Shown: positions 47,745-58,973 of the stretch, piece after piece
Layout: each line of letters opens with the position of its first letter
Numbering within the stretch: position 1 is the stretch's first letter
Assembly (NCBI GenBank): GCA_964017045.1
Contig: OZ024808.1
Coordinates: 15,499,784 to 15,563,783 of the forward strand
Reading direction: 5' to 3'
From: Omphiscola glabra
Lineage: Eukaryota > Mollusca > Gastropoda > Lymnaeidae
Length of the DNA: 64,000 bases
The notes under the pieces: generated by a model
What the model was told of the DNA's origin: nothing
The model's input: the letters and a program-made list of their open reading frames with translations, nothing else
Database searches by the model: none
Program-made: the position numbers and the translations under genes

Positions 47745-49960
47745 TTGTCCTTTATTGAGCTTATGTGATATGTTTATGATTGTATTTATGTTTTGCAACT
47801 TAAAGTATAACGGCGGTCAACCATCTTAATTGACAAGAAGACAAGAAGCTGTGGTGTTTCAACTCTTCTGTTTTATATAAAGGTAAATTCAGACAAAAAG
47901 GGTCACGAACAATGTGGCCAGATTTCGACCAAACTGTCAGTGTAGTCTAGTTTACATCAGACAAAAGTTGTTTTACATATCAAAGCTAGAAATGGCTTGA
48001 CGATGAAGAAAACGAACAGCTCAGTCACAGTGTTGGGTATTTGGAGTCCCCAAAATGTTGAAGTCTCTCCAGAATAAAAAAATTTACTCAACGAATCAGT
48101 AGCATTTGGAATACGATTAAAATAGCACGGCACCGCGATGTTACTGATAGAACAACATGGCGGGGTCTTCTTTGATGTTCTTAAAATAAAGCATGCTCCC
48201 CTTATTATTACACCTAAGAGTAAGTAAGAGGGCTTGTAGCAAGTTTGGACTTGGTCAAGCCCTGTGGACGGTTCACGATTATCGAATTAAGTCCTCGTGA
48301 ACCAGGTTTTACCTTTCGCCATCAAGATTGACTCCCAAGCTCCACAACATGGGTAGGCCTACCTATAATTGGATCCAAAATGTGTACCACCAAAAGTCCC
48401 CCAAAAGGCTCTTTGGCCTCTAGGGCTGCTAAGCAGCGAGACGCGTAACTGTGACCCCCTAATCCCTAACAAAAGATGCAGCCCGAGGCAACAACAGTCC
48501 CGCAATTTACGACGTATTGTGTCATCGCAACAATGGGAATGGGTACAAGGTTAAATCGCCACTCAACCATGAAGCGTCAACGCTACGTTTATCGGTGCCT
48601 CCACGATGGTCAAGCTTACGTATTTAGAAAGGGATGTCAATACACCGACACTACCGGGTATACTGAAACGAGGAGGGGGTTCGATGGAGTTGAACTGATC
48701 ACAACGCTTCTTGGTGAAGGGCGGGAGGGAGTGAGTTGGCTGTTCATTGATGATAATATTACTATGTGTATCACTGGTGGTAAACAAACTGACCAACGAC
48801 TATCTCGGAAACGTTCAGAGATACGGACTTGAGTCAAACTTCGTAACGAGCCGGCGTGTTGCGGTTTGGTCACTTGTGACTGGTCCACGGTTTTTTTATA
48901 TGGATATTGTAAACATCTTGTGGTCAGTGATTTTATTTCCAGTTGTTACAGTAGCGTGTAGAGAACTTGTTGCATCACCAACACTACACGTTCTCACCCG
49001 GATTGTCAACTATCCGTCGTTCTGATTTTATTGGAGTGTTCTACTTGGAGACATATTGACCAATATCAAGTAGCCAAATCTTAACTGTTAGTAAACAACT
49101 ATTGTGCTGACTTAAAATAAACGCAATTTACAAGAAAACAACTAACTAAATACGTTTTATCTAGCAACGGATTTTTACCCATTTTTTGTGACGTGACCAA
49201 ACTGGATTTTTAACTATTCTAATAATCACTGGAAGATGTATTGAAGTGTGCGCCTATGTTCAACTTATCGCCTGGACATCACAGAGGCCGGGATAGAAGT
49301 GTTGACCAATATTCGCAGGTAGGTGCCTTTAATGATCTACAGCGTTACACATTTTACCCCCCCCCCCCCGCTGTTTCATTCATACACACACAGCTAAGTA
49401 CAAGGGTACCACAAACCAACAAACCATGCTAAAAATACATCTAATTTTAACTATTGCATGAAAGTCGAAGCAAATCATGGCATTTTTAACCTACGTTGAG
49501 GAATACAAATTTCTTGTTTAAATTGTGTAGGCATATTAATAATACAAATTACAGTTCTAACAAAGTGTTAAGACAAGACGGTTAGGCCTACTCATTCAGC
49601 TAGCTACATTTGAAGATGAGACTGTTGTGCGTTGACTATACTACTCGTATTCCATATCGTGATTTATGGAAGCACTACTACAAGCAAGTACAACTTCACG
49701 CTCGACGAAGAAGTGATAATCAAACATTCTGGGGGAATTAAAAACGTAGAGTAGGCCTTCTACATATGTAGCACTAGCACGATACTATGTCTATACGAAT
49801 GCTAAAAGTTTCATATGCGACTGATAAACCGATGATATTGGTCCTGTTGCGTAAAGTAAAGTTTGATTCAAACTATGCACCTAAAGCTGTATTAATATAT
49901 GGCCAGCCGTGAAGGTTTAATTGAAACGGACTTCTTTTCGGCCAGCAGAGATGTGAAATC
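47745..49960. other. No recognised gene
   Basis: Less repetitive than its surroundings. A 118-aa plus-strand frame at 48476-48832 (containing YVYRCLHDGQAYVFRKGC) is not recognised, and its listed start is a plain ATG without visible support. It may be chance. A poly-C lies at 49358. Confidence 0.35.
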
Positions 49961-49969
49961 GGAATCCAT

Positions 49970-50095
49970 TTTTTGGCTTGATGTTTATACCGCACATGCG
50001 CAGAGACTGGCCAAAACCGACAGTGACGTCGGGATCCGCGTTGCGTAGTATTTTGGCGCGAATAACCGCGATGTGTGGTTTTTGCGTTGACAGAA
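49970..50095 (+). promoter_or_regulatory. Possible CpG-rich promoter
   Basis: In AT-rich surroundings this segment has many CpGs. It also has a NRF-1-like site (gcacatgcgcag near 49993), a CRE-like tgacgtcg (near 50023) and an E2F-like ttttggcgcgaa (near 50050) within about 70 bp. Such a cluster suits a housekeeping or signalling gene promoter. The next plus-strand gene is the Dof/BCAP/BANK gene at 58690, whose 5' exon is not seen. Direction and target are inference. Confidence 0.35.
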
Positions 50096-50791
50096 AGGAT
50101 ACATTCGAGAAATTAGGGCAATCCTAGGGCGACACTTGCCATTACACGAGGCGCTGGGGTCATGACCTTGACTCGGGGACTTTTCTTTTTAACCAGATAT
50201 CAACTAGTAGTGTTTTTTTTTTTCATGTGGATTTGGGGGGGGGGGCAATAATAAGAACGTTTTAAATATTCCTCCAATAGTATCCAATGGGTTCGTCCAC
50301 ATATCAGCATGCTACTAATACTACTATACTTAGTGGAAATCATGAAGCAAATGTACAAACACTAAATGATGCTAATCACTCTCCAATGTTGTGCACCGCC
50401 ATTTCTGATTAAACCCTTAATGACAACCACCCAATGTTGAGCAAGTGACCTTCTTACCGTCACAGGACTGGTCTCAAATACACAATTCCATTTGCTCATG
50501 TCCAGAAATATTATTTGTTTTTTTTTTTGTTCCTTCTGTTGTTATACAACAAATCACAAATAGAGGTTTGGGGGGGGGGGGGTCCAAAAATCTCCGTGTT
50601 CTACAACCAATACTATAGTAGGCGAGTAAAAATATACCATATATCACCATAAATTGAATGTTACCTTTAGATTTATTGTGCCCGTAACATTCTGATATCA
50701 TTTTACATTTGTGCACGGATTTTTTATAAGGGAGCCCCAAGCCCTCCCAACCTTTTGCCATGAATCCCTGTCCTGGACATAGGCGTAACTA

Positions 50792-51031
50792 CAGGGTGGG
50801 CCAATAAAAGTGAGAACATCTCGTAAAATGTGATTTAATCACATAAAAGTAGTTTAACTATGCCCATACTAGATTAAATAGTTTACTGATTTACTTACTT
50901 ACATATTGAACATGATTTCCGATTAGCTAAATATTTCGCAAAAAAATCTATTAAGAATTATAATTAATTAAATTACATTTTGAAATAACTCATATGCTAC
51001 GAGATGTTCTCACTTTTATTGGCCTACCCTG
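50792..51031. mobile_element. Mariner-like MITE, 240 bp
   Basis: Long inverted termini: cagggtgggccaataaaagt and its complement ending acttttattggcctaccctg, continuing inward (gagaacatctcgta / tacgagatgttctc). A TA precedes the left end; the right flank is tg. Non-coding. Confidence 0.85.
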
Positions 51032-52242
51032 TGGATAATTTGGAGCCCGGGGACAAAATTCATGTTTACGCTCTCCACGTAACTCTGAAACAGATTACTT
51101 TGACCTATAAAATATCATATATAACAATATCATATAATAATAATATGTAACACTAAACTGCCTTTAAATAGAACGTAGTATAGCTGCAGCGTGCATACTA
51201 TCACACTTGATGTAATATCAGACAACCTTTGAAGGTCATTCAACAACATCATATTTATCGGCCGTTATGACAGCTACAAAACGTTCAATGTCTATTCTGG
51301 TGCCCCCACCTGTCTGGTGCCCCGACCTGTCTGGTGCCCCCACCTGTTTGGTGCCCAGGTTTGACCTCAAGTTTATTCTTGTCATCGTAAAATTATTACC
51401 AGCCAAACGGTTCCTTAGTTTTTGTTTACTTATTATTGTGTGTTCAGGGCCCTATTTGTCTGCTATAATTTTTCTGTGTAAAATATCAATTTGCGTCGTT
51501 AGTATTTTTGTCAGTCTTGTTTTTTTTAAATTTTTTCTTTTAAAAACGCGAATGAGTTTCAAAATACCCTCTAAAAATAAAATAAGTAAATAAGCGAAAC
51601 GATCGTGTGAATATTTTTATTTCCAATAGATGAATAGTGCAGAGTAATTTCACCTTAAATAAAAATTGTGTCCCCTAAAACTCGTGTTACGTAGTTAAGC
51701 TGTGAATGTAGCGTAAATTAATGGTCGTGGGTCACTGCCAAACATAAAGCCAAGAGTCAATGGCGTAATTGTCAAGGTAAGTAGGCCTATTAAAACATTC
51801 AGTCGCTCTATGGATTATCCGCTTTTCATTACGTTCTCAATTGTTGCATGCAATCTTATCAGCCGTATGAATAGTAATAGCCAGTCAATAGATCTTATAA
51901 GCAGTCAATAGAATTTGAAGGACAAAAGTTTCCTCAGCGGCCAAAGACCAAGACATCACAAGTACGCGGGTCCTTCCCTTTGTGTATAACAACCCCATGC
52001 CGGAGACCCCATTTACGTCACACCTTTGTTACAGTTTCGTCATTGTCCATACGGCCTTGAAAAGTGATGGGTGTGTGAAGGACTCAGGGAAACAGGGGTG
52101 GGGGGAGAACGACAACATAAATATGGCACAGTTCTCTGCCCTTTGTCAAAAATAACATCACGTGGTTCATGTTTTCAACAGAACTGAGTCCATGCAAGAA
52201 CGCTTAGGAACGTTATTTTATTATAGATGTTTTGCTACAAAA
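51032..52242. other. No gene seen
   Basis: AT-rich. Four short units of ctgtctggtgcccc-type sequence lie at 51298-51355. No exon or element is recognised. Confidence 0.4.
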
Positions 52243-52737
52243 TCTCTTCTCTTATATATATTACGCTTCTGGTATGACTCGTGGATGGCGTCCTAATTTA
52301 TTGCTTCCATTTCCGGCTCAATAATAAGTTCATTAGCGCGTAAAATATAATTCCCGATAACTACGCTAAATTATTTATAGATCTATTTTTAAATAACGTA
52401 ACTGTGTTTGGCGCGTAATATTTTCTTTTCGGAAAATGAAATCGTCTCAATTTAAGTATGGTATACAAAATATTCGTTTTAAAAGTGGTTGGTACATCAG
52501 AATATTTAATATAGTTCATGGGCGTGAAATAAAAAGTGTGCAGTGACGTATCATGGGGGGAAAGGGTGTAGCAAATATTGGGATTCTTAAATGTGCGTCA
52601 CTTGAGTTCATGTTTGTTCAAGTAACTTTAGGAGATGGCAAGTTCACGCAGTGCTGCCGCCAATGTTTGACGGGCTATATCTAGTAGATGGGAAGTTCAC
52701 GCATTGCTGTCGCCAACGTTTGGCGGGCTATATCTAG
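52243..52737 (+). mobile_element. Non-autonomous Helitron, copy C, with doubled 3' end
   Basis: Starts TCtcttctcttatatat after an A. A first 3' end (hairpin plus CTAG) is at 52684. A second 53-bp terminal segment with its own hairpin (cgccaacgtttggcg) and CTAG follows at 52685-52737. Both ends are followed by T. The retrotransposon frame begins immediately after. Confidence 0.8.
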
Positions 52738-55700
52738 TAATTAAATATTTTGTTTCTATCACCTTCCTAATCATCATGTTGTGTGGGGATGTGCACATGA
52801 ACCCCGGTCCCAGACAAACAGCCTCCACACACCCATGTGGACTGTGCCAAGAGCCAGTAAATTGGAACAGCAAAGGCGTAGCGTGCGACACGTGTGGAAT
52901 CTGGTTCCACCTGCTATGTGCCGACGAACGATCCACGGACTACGGCGAAACGAGTCAACCCTCTTTTGCATGGTCTTGTCCACGCTGCAACAGCATCAAC
53001 AACGACAGCTTTACATTCCACAGCTATCAACTGAACTGCTCAAACTTCTTCTCACCCCTCTCTTCACTCAATCTCAACGCTGAATCTATAGTAACACCTT
53101 ACCCATTTTCACCACATAGAACTAGTACCCCAAAATCCCACAATCCCACTCAATCTCCCTACTCATACTCCCCCCAAAGGCATCCCACAAGCTCCCAAGA
53201 ACATAATCGACATCCTACAACCTCCAATTCTATCCATGACAACCCCCAAAATGCAAATCTCCGCTTACTAAATATCAACTGCCAAAGCATAGAATCAAAG
53301 AGACAAGAGCTCGCAGCCATTATCCAATTTACCAAGCCCGACATAATATGTGGAACAGAGTCGTGGCTCAGAGGCATACAACCTGGGAAAGAACCAACCC
53401 TGGACCATATAAAGTCCTCAGAAATCTTCCCGATGGATTACAATGTTTATCGTCATGACCGCGTAAAAAAAGGTGGCGGCGTCTTCATCATGACTCACGG
53501 ATCCCTCACATCAGTGGAGCAACCGCACCTGGTCACAGCATGCGAAATAGTATGGGCTAAGGTTAAATTACAAAACAAGAAAGACCTCTACATCGGTGCA
53601 TTCTATATGCCCAAAAGAACCCAGAGTGCACTTGACGAACTCCAAAAATCCATCAACATTCTTACAGCCAACGGCAAGCACGAGCGCGACATCATTGTCG
53701 CCGGTGACTTCAACTGCCCCGATATAGACTGGACCACGCATACTGCCCACTCCACCGGTAAAGACAATACCATTCAGCAATCACTGATCGACTTGACCTC
53801 AACCTCACTACTCACATAAGTGCAGAAGACACCAACACGTCAAAAAAGCATCCTAGATCTAATCTTCACGTCCAACCACACTCTTGTTAAACAATCCACG
53901 TGTGTCCCAGGCATATCTGACCATGACGCAGTGGTGGTTGACTTCTACTCCAAAGCTCAAATAACGCGCCAGAAACCCAGGAAATGTTACAAGTTCGGTA
54001 AAGCAAACTGGGACAAGATCAAGCTTGATCTCGCCGCCACTGAACAGGCCATCCTGACAAAATACAACGAGGAAGAGGATGTAGAAACACTATGGTCGAC
54101 ATTTAAATATGCCTTATTCAAAAGCTTAGATCAAAATGTCCCATCAGCCACATTAAAAAATCCATGTAATCTACCATGGCTGAACACACGGCTCAAGAAG
54201 CTGCTGAAAAGAAAGAAAAGACTATTGAAGAAAGCCCAAACTACCAACAACTGGACCCTATACCGCCAGTTCCAGAAACACTGTCGTAGGGAACTAAGAA
54301 GAGGCGAGTGGCAGCATATAAATGGAGTCATGCAAGAAGGCCTTGAAAACAACAACACAAAACCATTCTGGCGCTACATAAAATTCAAGAAGCAAGACAA
54401 CATTGGCGTAGCCCCTCTACTAGAATACGGGCACCTTGTAAGCGATAGCCAATGCAAAGCTGAAATTCTCCTAAGGCAGTTTCAATCTGTCTTCACCAAA
54501 ATTACCACAACAGTACTACCATCCCTAAAACCTTCACCTGTTACAATTGACCCCCTCAACATAACTGAACAAGGAGTAGCCAAACTTCTCAAAAACCTGA
54601 AGCCCAATAAAGCACCCGGACCTGACTGTATCCCAAAAATTGTCCTAAAGACCCTGGCTGACATCGCACCAACCATCACCCGCATTTTCCAAAAGTCGCT
54701 TGACTCCGGCAAACTCCCACTGGACTGGCTTGATGCAAATATCACTAGTGCCTACAAGAAAGGTGACCGTCATAACCCAGCAAACTACCGCCCAATATCC
54801 CTGACCTCCGTTCCATGCAAAATTCTGGAACACATCATCTGTCGTCACATCATGAACCACCTTGAACACTACAACATTTTGACCACTCTAAACCACGGTT
54901 TCCGCTCTGGATACTCCACAGAAACTCAATTAATCATCACCACCAATGACCTCCTTGCCTCCTAAGACAAAGGTAACCAGATCGACATGGCAATTCTCGA
55001 CTTCTCCAAGGCCTTCGACACTGTTCCACACAGCCTTCTTCTACACAAACTCCACCACTACGGCATTACCGGCAACCTTCACTCCTGGCTCTCAACATTT
55101 CTAACAAAACGGACCATGCAAGTAGTGGTAGATGGCGTCCGATCAGGCAAAGCCACCGTACACTCAGGAGTTCCTCAAGGCCCAGTACTGGGCCCCCTTC
55201 TCTTTCTCTGTCACATAAACGACCTCCCTGATACTGTAAAATCTCAAGTGAGGCTGTTTGCAGATGACTGTCTTGTCTACAGAGAGATAATTGACTACTA
55301 TGACCACAACCAACTTCAAGCAGATTTGGAGTGCCTTATGAATTGGGCAGACAAATGGGGCATGAAATTTAATGAAACCAAATGCTACATAATGCGCATC
55401 TCAAAAAAAAACCCATCAAGCTATATGTACACTCTAAATAGGACAATCCTTCAACAAGTAACAAACAATCCATACCTTGGAATTCTCTTCTCAAATAACC
55501 TTAAATGGTCACCTCATATAAACAACATTTCAAAAAAAGCCAACTCCACACTAGGTTTTATTAGAAGAAATCTGCGCCACTGCCCAACATCCTGCAAACG
55601 AAATGCCTATCTTGCACTCGTTCGTCCGATACTAGAATATGGTGCAATCATCTGGGACCCATACCTCAAGCAAGACGTGGACAAGATGGAGCGAATCCAA

Positions 55701-56135
55701 CGTAACGCAATGCGCTTCATAGCACGTGACTATAAAACCACCACTCCTGGCTACGTCACTGGCCTTTTAAACAGATTTGACATCCCCACTCTCAAGGACA
55801 GACAAGAAAAGATCCGCCTAACATTCTTATATGAAATGGCCATGGGGCTAATTCCGGCCATCCCAGCAAACAATTATCTCACCCCACAGAAGCCAGGCCG
55901 ATTAATTAGAGCCAAACACTCACTAAACACTGACTTAATCTCTGACAACCCCATGAGAAATTACACCCGAAACAATAACAAATGCTTCACTGTGCCTCGG
56001 AGTAACACAGTGCAACATAAGCAGTCGTTCTTTCCACGCACCATAATAGCTTGGAACCACCTGGACAATACCGCCGTGAACTCGACAACGATCGAAAGCT
56101 TCAAGGCCGCCCTGGCATCTGCTAGGAGCCGTTAG
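52738..56135 (+). pseudogene. Retrotransposon ORF: PHD finger, AP endonuclease, reverse transcriptase; two in-frame stops
   Basis: The frame has one ATG early, at 52776. Order: hydrophobic stretch FVSITFLIIML; 2A-like GDVHMNPGP; a C4HC3 finger from CGLC to CPRC (about 52832-52980); endonuclease motifs NINCQS, GTESWL, GAFYMP, AGDFNCPDIDW and SDHDAVV; then reverse transcriptase blocks APGPDCIP, NYRPISL, LDFSKAFDTV, GVPQGPVLGP and the catalytic FADDC (about 55258), with a C-terminal IIAWNHLDN ... FKAALASARSR. TAA stops at 53817 (between endonuclease motifs) and 54963 (just before block LDFSKAFD) break it. There is no frameshift between them, so it is a young copy. Confidence 0.92.
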
Positions 56136-56235
56136 ATTGGCAACATCGCTTCCCCAACCGTTGCACATATGCCAATTTATGGATGCAGCAACGTACCGAA
56201 CCAGAACCAGATTGTGGTATCTTGAGTGAGTCTAT
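52738..56235 (+). mobile_element. L2/CR1-like non-LTR retrotransposon, nearly full length
   Basis: Encodes, in one frame, a GDVHMNPGP motif, a PHD-type finger, an AP endonuclease and a reverse transcriptase, broken by two stops. After the stop at 56133-56135 a short 3' end follows (gttgcacatatgcc ... cagaaccagattg). The 5' untranslated part is missing, since the frame abuts the Helitron end at 52737. A truncated sister copy is at 7313-7545. Confidence 0.9.
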
Positions 56236-56259
56236 TCCCACGGACTTATCCATTGGCAC

Positions 56260-57823
56260 CAGGGCCGTCTTAAGGCATGGGCCCAGTGGGCACTGGCCCA
56301 GCGCTTAGCGCTTGTAGGGGACCCCACGTTTCTAGGAGACTTACTCTTAATATCATACATATTTTTTAATGAATATTGAAAGATTTTGACAATTTAATTG
56401 GAATTAAAGTTCCAATTTCCCAATTTTAACCCACGATATATATCAGCAAATTTCAAGATCTGGCTGCTGGTTGGCCGAGTGGTCTAAACTGAGCAAATTT
56501 CAAGTTGATGGTCTGGAGCCCAGTCTGTTAAAAACATCACCAGTACCCGGGGTGGATGAGACTCGTTACCCTTGGACGGCAACTCACCTAAGAGAAGGAA
56601 ACTGTGAATTCAAACATGGAGATGGAGTCCCGTAGGTGGATAACATTGACACAATGAAACATTCCGACAACTCCTGCGACGCCACTGGTGCCAAGCTGTA
56701 TCATCCACATGATGTTCCCTTGGGCTTATCCAGCGGCGTGGAGAGAGGCGATACGCTGTTGGGAACCAGCTTATAATCCTAGAAGGATAATCCCAGGCCT
56801 TGTGGAATTCGTCCTGCAAAGTCTACACCATCGTCACATTGTGACGGACGGATGCCAGCAAAATTTCAAAATTAATATTATAAATGCGAATCAAAGTTGT
56901 ACAATTTAAAAACCTTTAAAGGGGAATAACTCTCGTCAACAAGTTTTACTTTTCCCAGATATGAACCGAGAACAAAATCGAAACTTTTCTCCCTGTTTTG
57001 GATTCATAAAACTCTGACACAACGTACGAGATTAAAAACAATTGATTCCGATGAGCTGAATAAAAAGTGTGAAGAACCAACTAATATGTATCACAGAGAC
57101 CTTAATAAGGATGACCTATTAAATGAATGCAAGCATCTCAAGAAATATCTGGTCCTGGTTCTAGGTGAAAATTGTGACACTGTCGCTGCTTTGTATCATT
57201 GTATGAACACGTAATTACAACTTAAAATTTTTATTTCCTAATGTTGAAATTGCACTCATGTCCATGATGACAACCAAGAGGTTCCGTTTATTTTCAAGAT
57301 TGAAGCTCATAAAGAATCAGCTTCGCAGTATAATGGGACAAAAACGTTTGACCTGGCTTTCACTTCTGTTCATGGAAAATGACATATTGTAGGTTAGACC
57401 ATTGATTAAAATTAAACCAATAATAAAACAATTTTCTGCAAAAAAAAATTACGCAAACGATTATGTTGATTTATTTTAAATAATTTATTCTATTTATCAG
57501 TCAATAATGATAATTTATCATCCTCTTAGATTATTCATAGTCTATTTCTGATAACGTTTTAAAACTATTATTGATTTCGAATGATTTAGTTTTTTGGATC
57601 AATAAATTGATTTAATCGAAGTTTTAACTTAATTGAATGTTTATTTTACATTTTTATTTCTCTTGGTGAGTTAGTGGGGAGCAGGAACTGTTTGCCCCCC
57701 CCCCCCCAACTGTTTGAGCATGGGGCGAGTGCCCCCCTTCTCACGGCCCAGGTGTGTTGTGTTGCTAGGGGGCCCCAGTGCATTGTTGTGCCCAGGGCCT
57801 CCTATGTTGTTAAGACGGCCCTG
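56260..57823 (+). mobile_element. hAT-type DNA transposon copy 2 (dead)
   Basis: Termini cagggccgtcttaa and ttaagacggccctg are perfect 14-bp inverted repeats. They are flanked by 8-bp duplications attggcac (56252-56259) and actggcac (57824-57831), 7 of 8 identical. The interior matches copy 1 at 6520-7900 and has transposase-like remnants (SDELNKKCEE, DLNKDDLLNECKHLKKYL, GENCDTVAALYH) but many stops. A SINE is nested at 56459-56860. Confidence 0.9.
56459..56860 (+). mobile_element. Intact tRNA-derived SINE
   Basis: About 402 bp with an 11-bp target duplication (aaatttcaaga at 56448, aaatttcaaaa at 56861). The head ggccgagtggtctaaac (A-box) and ggtctggagcccagtc (B-box) resembles a tRNA-Leu-type gene, which would supply a pol III promoter. 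The body and the end gacggacggatgccagc define the family. Other copies are at 1870, 10812, 13855, 36605 and 59298. Confidence 0.88.
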
Positions 57824-57831
57824 ACTGGCAC

Positions 57832-58689
57832 ACTAAAATGCCTCCTTAGTTTTTTTTTTTTTTGTGAGGGTCGCCAAGAGAGAGTCCTATCTTAAGCGCA
57901 TTTTCTGTTGGGGGGGGGGGAGGGATTCCGGGCAAAGCAAAATCGACATAGTCTATTGTCTTTTATACCCAATCGTGTCAAATTTGTATCGCGGGGTGGG
58001 TTAAAATCCGCCAAAGTAGCCTGACGTCATTCATGGATGACATTCATGGATGACCCTTTAGGATAGAAATACAAGTCAAGTTTTTAAATTGTTATGTACC
58101 ATATGCCTATTTCAATTTTACAGAAGGCTGATCCCTAACCCATGCCCACCTCCAAGCTCAGCTGGCACCACCAATCTGTGGCTTGTTGTGTGTTCTCCCA
58201 TACTCCGTGTCAATACACATGTTATTTTTATTTTATATATACAACTAAACCTAAGATTGCTATTAACTTGGTGTTTGACAACATTCCTTTCTCTCTCTCA
58301 CTCATCTATTTGACCACATTCCTTTATCAACCACCTCAGACCAGCAATGATTAAATTTAATTAATACATGATCTGAATACTTTATATTTAATTTACATAC
58401 TAAAGATAAAAACATTTAATTTGAATTTATTATTTTTATTTATCATTACTTTGGTATTGGAACGTGTCTTATGAGTTTCCATTATTTCTCATAGAGTTTA
58501 CATTATTTCTCATAGAGATTCCATTATTTCTCATAGAGTTTCCATTATTTCTCATAGAATTTCCATTATTTCTCATAGACATTCACTATGACATAAGAGT
58601 GCTTCGGATTACAAGCAAAATTCCTGAAGGAATTATTCTCTCAGTCTGATGTCTACTGTTCAACACACATACATTTTCTTGTCCACCAG
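57832..58689. other. Upstream flank or intron of the Dof/BCAP/BANK gene
   Basis: Holds poly-T and poly-G runs (57852, 57911) and a minisatellite at 58474-58585, about five units of ttccattatttctcatagag. No upstream exon could be recognised. Confidence 0.45.
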
Positions 58690-58973
58690 ATGTCCATAAC
58701 GCCTGACTTCCGGTTGTTTCACGTGAGCGATGGCACTTCCGTTGCAGAGGCCATAGCCAAGAAGTTCTCCGGAGACAGGTACAACCTCAGGGTGGAGCTG
58801 TACGACCTTCAACGTCGATCGTCATCCCTGTGCGGGTCATTCTCATCATCAGCCTCCTCGTCGTCTGCCTCCTCGACGTCTGCGCGGTCATCCCACACCA
58901 AGGCGCACCTTTCTGTGTTGTTGGTGACGCCTGGTATGATCAAGCATTGGAATGGAGCTGGGAATGATGGCAG
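58690..58973 (+). CDS. Adaptor exon a (start of TIR-like domain)
   Basis: The acceptor cttgtccaccag directly precedes ATG-TCC-ATA. A Ser-rich stretch of about 22 residues interrupts the domain (tcatcatcagcctcctcgtc region). Donor gtaaac, phase 2. Confidence 0.8.

Noticed and set aside
48476..48832. 118-aa plus-strand frame
   Set aside because: Not repeat-derived but no recognised domain, no splice pattern or neighbour support; reported only as an unrecognised stretch.
52704..52775. ORF start in the Helitron end (LSPTFGGLYLV...)
   Set aside because: The start codon is TTG and the sequence is the Helitron terminus; frame continuity into the retrotransposon is by chance of junction.
56472..56530. 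tRNA-Leu gene
   Set aside because: A- and B-box-like stretches are present but the cloverleaf is not kept, and the sequence continues into a SINE body flanked by target duplications.
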